A program made the position numbers and the translations under genes. 64,000 nt of DNA from Porifericola rhodea (GTDB taxonomy: Bacteria > Bacteroidota > Bacteroidia > Cytophagales > Cyclobacteriaceae). This document shows positions 60,545-64,000 of the stretch, in pieces. Where the stretch lies: the NCBI RefSeq assembly GCF_030506305.1, contig NZ_CP119421.1, forward strand, positions 364,354 through 428,353, given 5' to 3'. The notes beneath the pieces were generated by a model. That model was not told the DNA's origin. It did not search any database and saw only the letters and a program-made list of their open reading frames with translations. Each line of letters opens with the position of its first letter. Positions within the stretch are counted from its first letter, which is position 1.

Positions 60545-63097
60545 ATGCTGAATTATTTGAGAAAACAGGTAAAGCTTTTACAGCAATTTTTAATTAAGTA
60601 TAAGGAGATTATTAAAGAATTCTACGCCGCCTTTGTAGGCTCCATTGTTTTTGTATTACTAAATGCTCCGATAAAAAAGATACTTAATGTTGCACTAGTT
60701 GAACCCATCCTATCGGGCTTTTCAAACTCTTACATTTGGACAGATATTTTCTTGACGTTGATTCTTTTAATGTTCACTTCTAAAATATCATTAGAATTAA
60801 TTCAAAGGATCCGAGTCTTCCTTATATGTTTTCTTCTGATATATGCTATAGATATTATATGGCTTCAACAATGGGATTATACATTAACAGCAATTTCACT
60901 AAAAATAGACAAGGTAAAATTCACTTACTTTGGCCTTATTTCTTTTTTCATTCTGGCACTTTGTTATAAATCCTATAAAAAAAATATAAAGATCATATCT
61001 AAAAAAAGGGAACTAGATAAAATCAATATTGATGCATCCCGAGAGGATTTAGTTCGCAAGCTATTTGATAAAGTTACTAATGCTCAAAATTTAGAAGAAT
61101 CTGCCGTTTTTGGTATTGAAGGAGAGTGGGGAATTGGAAAAACAACTTTTATGAAATGTCTTTATAATAAACTTGAAAAAGACCTCATAAATAAAAAAAT
61201 AATTCTTACTTGGTTTGACCCATGGTTTTTTAAAGATGAAGAACAACTTATAATCAACTTTTTCAAACACATTCAAAATTCAATAAATAAGCATTATTTC
61301 TTCGCACAAATAATAAGTCTAGAAAAGTATGGGGAGCAGTTGTCAAGTATTTCTTCCACAAATTCCTTGTTAAGGATATTAAAAAAAAGTTTTACGAAAG
61401 ACTTCACTGAATCTATCGAGGAAAGATTTTTTCGGGTAAATCAAGCAATTGAAGATTTACATATCCATCTAGTAGTATTCATAGATGACCTTGACAGGTT
61501 AAATAGTAAAGAGGTCAGTGCTATGCTAAAATTGATAAGATTAAGCGCAAACTTCAAAAATACAACTTACATTGTAGCATATGATAAAAACTATATTAGA
61601 GAGTCTGTTCGGCTAGAAATAAATCCTTATGAAAGCTCAAAGTTCTCAGAAAAAATATTTAGAAATGAGATTAGACTACCTCCATTTAGTGGAGAAACCC
61701 TTTTTTCTGTTTTTAAAGGGCACCTAAAGAACAAAATAAGTAACGTTCATTTCACTAAAATTGATAATTATCAGCAAGATTATGTTTTTGACTTGTTAAA
61801 AAACCATCGGGATGTTGATAGATTGGTAGATTCATTTCTGCTTACATACAATCATATGAGGTCTAATGGTGCAATTGATAACATTGATATACTTGATTTA
61901 CTTCAAATTGAGATTATTAAAGTTAAATTTATCACTTTATACACCAATATATTTTTTCATAAATATGAGTTTACTAGAAATAAAAAAAGATCCTACTCCT
62001 CAGGGATAAAAATAAATGACGAGTCAATCACAACTGGTAAAGAAGAGGACTTTAATTTGGATAATTATTTAGAGAGTTTTAAGACTGAGCTTAAAGATGA
62101 TTTTTATAATGTTAGAGATTTAATCAATCAGCTTTTTTTCAGAAAACCTTTGGATTTGGAGCACACCAGTAAGTTCAGTATTAAAGAACCAAATCACTTC
62201 AATAAATATTTTAATCTAAACCTTTCCAATAGAGAAATCAACCTTAAAGACTATAATGAGTTCCTTTCTAAGGACCCTAGTAAGCCATCAGTTCATGCTA
62301 GTATAATACAGCATTGGGTCAAAAATGGTAAGGCTGATTTCCTTATTTGGATGATTGATAAGAACACCAAACTTGAGGGGGCAGATGACTATTACTTTAT
62401 TATTATGCTTCTTCTTCATATCAGGGAAAGTTTAGAAAGATTTGATCCAGCAAAGACTTATAAAATTTATCATGTTATTGAAGTAATAAAAAAATACTCG
62501 AGACGAGCTTTCTCAGAATGGAGTATAGATCAAAATGTTGATGGGCTCAATAAATTTCTAGATACCTTAAAAATTATCAATAAAAGTTCAACGGTCTGTC
62601 TTTATCTCACATATATTACGCGTACAAATCCTTATGAAGTAAAGGAGAACCCTCTTCAATTAATTGAAAAAGAGAGAAATAACTTGTTCGAATTAAGTCT
62701 GAAAGAATCACCCATTCTAGACAAGGAAACTATCGAGTTTTATAACGAAATTCAGTCCTCTAAAGGTGATAGAGACTTTGAAGCATTAAAAAAAATATTT
62801 ATTGATTTCATAAAAAATGTTAGTAGTGAGAGGTTCCTTCAGCTAACTATTGATAGAAAAGAAGACAAGAAGTCACATAGTATTTATTTCTTAAATCTCT
62901 ATTTAATTTATAAACTTTATTCAAACTTAGAGGAGTTTGAAGAATTTGCAATTGCAGTTAACTTAAATGAGGATATGAAGAAAGAATATTGCACATTCTA
63001 TAATGAGTTTTTTGAAATAAATCCCCCTGAAATTTCCAAACCTTTAAGCGATTACGAAGGGGTGTATTTTCAATTTAATTATCTTAAAGTCGTCTGA
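60545..63097 (+). CDS. KAP-family P-loop NTPase with N-terminal membrane segments
   Basis: The 850-residue protein has about four hydrophobic segments in its first ~145 residues, then the KAP domain: Walker A EGEWGIGKTTF (Lys199), a FDPWFF element and Walker B VVFIDDLDRL (Asp314/315), followed by IVAYDKNYI and the helical lid. The C-terminal ~350 residues are helical and of unknown fold. KAP proteins (named for Kidins220/ARMS and PifA) are membrane-linked NTPases often found in phage exclusion, such as PifA. The gene is strongly AT-rich and is followed after 134 bases by an HD-like gene. Confidence 0.88.
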   Translation: MLNYLRKQVKLLQQFLIKYKEIIKEFYAAFVGSIVFVLLNAPIKKILNVALVEPILSGFSNSYIWTDIFLTLILLMFTSKISLELIQRIRVFLICFLLIYAIDIIWLQQWDYTLTAISLKIDKVKFTYFGLISFFILALCYKSYKKNIKIISKKRELDKINIDASREDLVRKLFDKVTNAQNLEESAVFGIEGEWGIGKTTFMKCLYNKLEKDLINKKIILTWFDPWFFKDEEQLIINFFKHIQNSINKHYFFAQIISLEKYGEQLSSISSTNSLLRILKKSFTKDFTESIEERFFRVNQAIEDLHIHLVVFIDDLDRLNSKEVSAMLKLIRLSANFKNTTYIVAYDKNYIRESVRLEINPYESSKFSEKIFRNEIRLPPFSGETLFSVFKGHLKNKISNVHFTKIDNYQQDYVFDLLKNHRDVDRLVDSFLLTYNHMRSNGAIDNIDILDLLQIEIIKVKFITLYTNIFFHKYEFTRNKKRSYSSGIKINDESITTGKEEDFNLDNYLESFKTELKDDFYNVRDLINQLFFRKPLDLEHTSKFSIKEPNHFNKYFNLNLSNREINLKDYNEFLSKDPSKPSVHASIIQHWVKNGKADFLIWMIDKNTKLEGADDYYFIIMLLLHIRESLERFDPAKTYKIYHVIEVIKKYSRRAFSEWSIDQNVDGLNKFLDTLKIINKSSTVCLYLTYITRTNPYEVKENPLQLIEKERNNLFELSLKESPILDKETIEFYNEIQSSKGDRDFEALKKIFIDFIKNVSSERFLQLTIDRKEDKKSHSIYFLNLYLIYKLYSNLEEFEEFAIAVNLNEDMKKEYCTFYNEFFEINPPEISKPLSDYEGVYFQFNYLKVV

Positions 63098-63111
63098 TAA
63101 AATAGGTGAAG

Positions 63112-63149
63112 TCTAAATATTGGCGCCTGTTAAATTATCAATATTTAGA
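63112..63149. terminator. Long hairpin between the KAP and HD-like genes
   Basis: An 11-bp perfect stem (63112-63122 with 63139-63149, 16-base loop) lies 14 bases after the KAP stop. No T run follows, so it may be a weak terminator, an attenuator or an mRNA-processing structure. Confidence 0.45.
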
Positions 63150-63231
63150 TATAAAGTAGGAAGTTTTGTAAAGGAGCCAATGAACATAATTTTTCATAAA
63201 CACAGTTACACCTGTATAAAGATAGGCTAAA

Positions 63232-64000
63232 ATGGCTTCCATAAAACAACACATATCAAAGTTAAATCAAAATGAATGGGATTACTATTCTGAGGTTGAA
63301 TATCTTAAATTGAAAAACCCATTTACTAGCAAATTATCTCATAAGAAATTTGTTGAACAATACTTCAAACGATCTGGTAAGAATGAAATTCTCAATTTTT
63401 TAGAGTTTCTACCAGGAAAGAAGCTAGATAATAATCGCACTAAGCATACAAATTCTATCTTCTTTTTGGGAATTCTTTTATACAAAGAAACCAATCTAAA
63501 TAACCCATTTTTTGAAAGTTTAAACTCATCAGAATATAGAAGATTCCCTTTCCTTTGGTTTTTAACCTGTTTATTTCACGATTTTGGTTTTACAATTGAA
63601 AATGATGTTACAGCTATTGAAGGAATAAACAATTTATCTAATCTAAAAAGTAAATATTCAATTGAAAATTGCTTGTTGGCTGTTAGCCCTATTAACGTTA
63701 ATTCTACTCTTTTTGAGGTGATTGAAAGTTACTTTTTGTATAGTCTTTATGAAAGAAAAGTAATTGATCACGGTATCCTAGCTGGTCTATATTTCTATGA
63801 CAGACTCTTAAAAATTAGAAGGAATAAAATCCTAAACAATGAAGCAACTAGATTTTGGGGTGAAGAACTGGAAGATCAATATGCTCAAGTTGCAGCAGCG
63901 ATTGCAATTCATAATATTTGGATACCTACAAAAGACAATTATGAAACCTATAGAAAATATCATTTAGAAAAACTCATAGATGATTATAAACCAATAAATT
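63232..64000 (+). CDS. HD-domain-like protein (partial, C-terminus off the right edge)
   Basis: The frame from ATG 63232 is open to the window edge (256 residues). It carries motifs in the order of HD-superfamily phosphohydrolases: a His in a first helix, then CLFHDFGF (His-Asp pair near residue 123), DHGILAG and a later IAIHNIW. The spacing fits an HD/PDEase fold, but no nucleotide-binding motif is added. The gene is AT-rich like the KAP gene and in the same direction, so the two may work together. HD domains hydrolyse nucleotides or phosphodiesters; the substrate is unknown. Confidence 0.75.
   Translation, partial: MASIKQHISKLNQNEWDYYSEVEYLKLKNPFTSKLSHKKFVEQYFKRSGKNEILNFLEFLPGKKLDNNRTKHTNSIFFLGILLYKETNLNNPFFESLNSSEYRRFPFLWFLTCLFHDFGFTIENDVTAIEGINNLSNLKSKYSIENCLLAVSPINVNSTLFEVIESYFLYSLYERKVIDHGILAGLYFYDRLLKIRRNKILNNEATRFWGEELEDQYAQVAAAIAIHNIWIPTKDNYETYRKYHLEKLIDDYKPIN

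Noticed and set aside
49544-64000. Second copy of the tRNA-Leu 3' end (attR) inside the window
   Set aside because: I looked for a repeat of the T-arm and acceptor sequence to the right of the integrase and found none, so the island end cannot be placed.

Overview
The window reads as a chromosomal segment of a Bacteroidota bacterium, most likely of the Cytophagales group. Support comes from TAnnTTTG-type -7 promoter boxes in front of many genes, starts with little or no Shine-Dalgarno sequence, a TonB receptor with an N-terminal carboxypeptidase-like domain paired with a DUF4249 lipoprotein, a type IX secretion C-terminal sorting domain, a DUF2795 protein and a Bacteroidota-type integrase. 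The genus cannot be fixed from sequence alone.

Region 1 (1-49.5 kb) is ordinary chromosome with short operons. In order it holds: the end of a type I secretion-like unit (HlyD adaptor plus an ABC protein with degenerate catalytic motifs); an FKBP isomerase; a TonB receptor/DUF4249 pair; RecQ; a sodium-solute symporter with a serine hydrolase; a retropepsin/PDZ protein; a transglutaminase-like protein; EttA; a DUF349 protein; queA-ispD; an FtsX/MacB-type permease; a CPA2 antiporter with a universal stress protein; the glycerol operon glpK-glpD-glpF; a T9SS cargo protein; FabH; a sirtuin; an orphan membrane fusion protein; a nucleoside transporter; an OmpH chaperone; a Crp/Fnr regulator with a shortened end abutting an AT-rich gene of foreign look; RidA; a carotenoid-desaturase-like oxidoreductase; a DegP/HtrA protease; an orphan HEPN (HepT-like) protein; marC-rnhA; aroQ with a class V aminotransferase; xerD-pyrD-rsmE; and an enoyl-CoA hydratase.

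Region 2 (49.5-64 kb, running off the right edge) is an integrated element or accessory island. It begins at a tRNA-Leu(GAG) gene followed at once by a tyrosine recombinase preceded by repeated AGTGACC sites. Next come a hicAB toxin-antitoxin locus whose hicA is frameshifted, a cassette-like hypothetical gene bounded by a perfect 10-bp inverted repeat, and a small membrane protein. A compact eight-gene operon on the minus strand (60280 to 52855) follows. It encodes a histone-H1-like basic protein, a RecA-like ATPase, a tail-fibre-like protein with a chitin-binding-type motif, a 1028-residue protein with three LamG-like segments, a protein with an SprB-like repeat, a holin-like protein and two overlapping spanin-like coiled-coil membrane proteins. 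No head, portal, terminase or tail-tube gene is visible. The window ends with a strongly AT-rich pair: a membrane KAP-family NTPase and an HD-domain-like protein cut by the edge, a possible defence module.

The most interesting candidate system is the 52.8-60.3 kb operon: receptor-binding and lysis-like proteins coupled to a DNA-binding/ATPase pair inside a tRNA-borne island. Its function is inferred, not shown.
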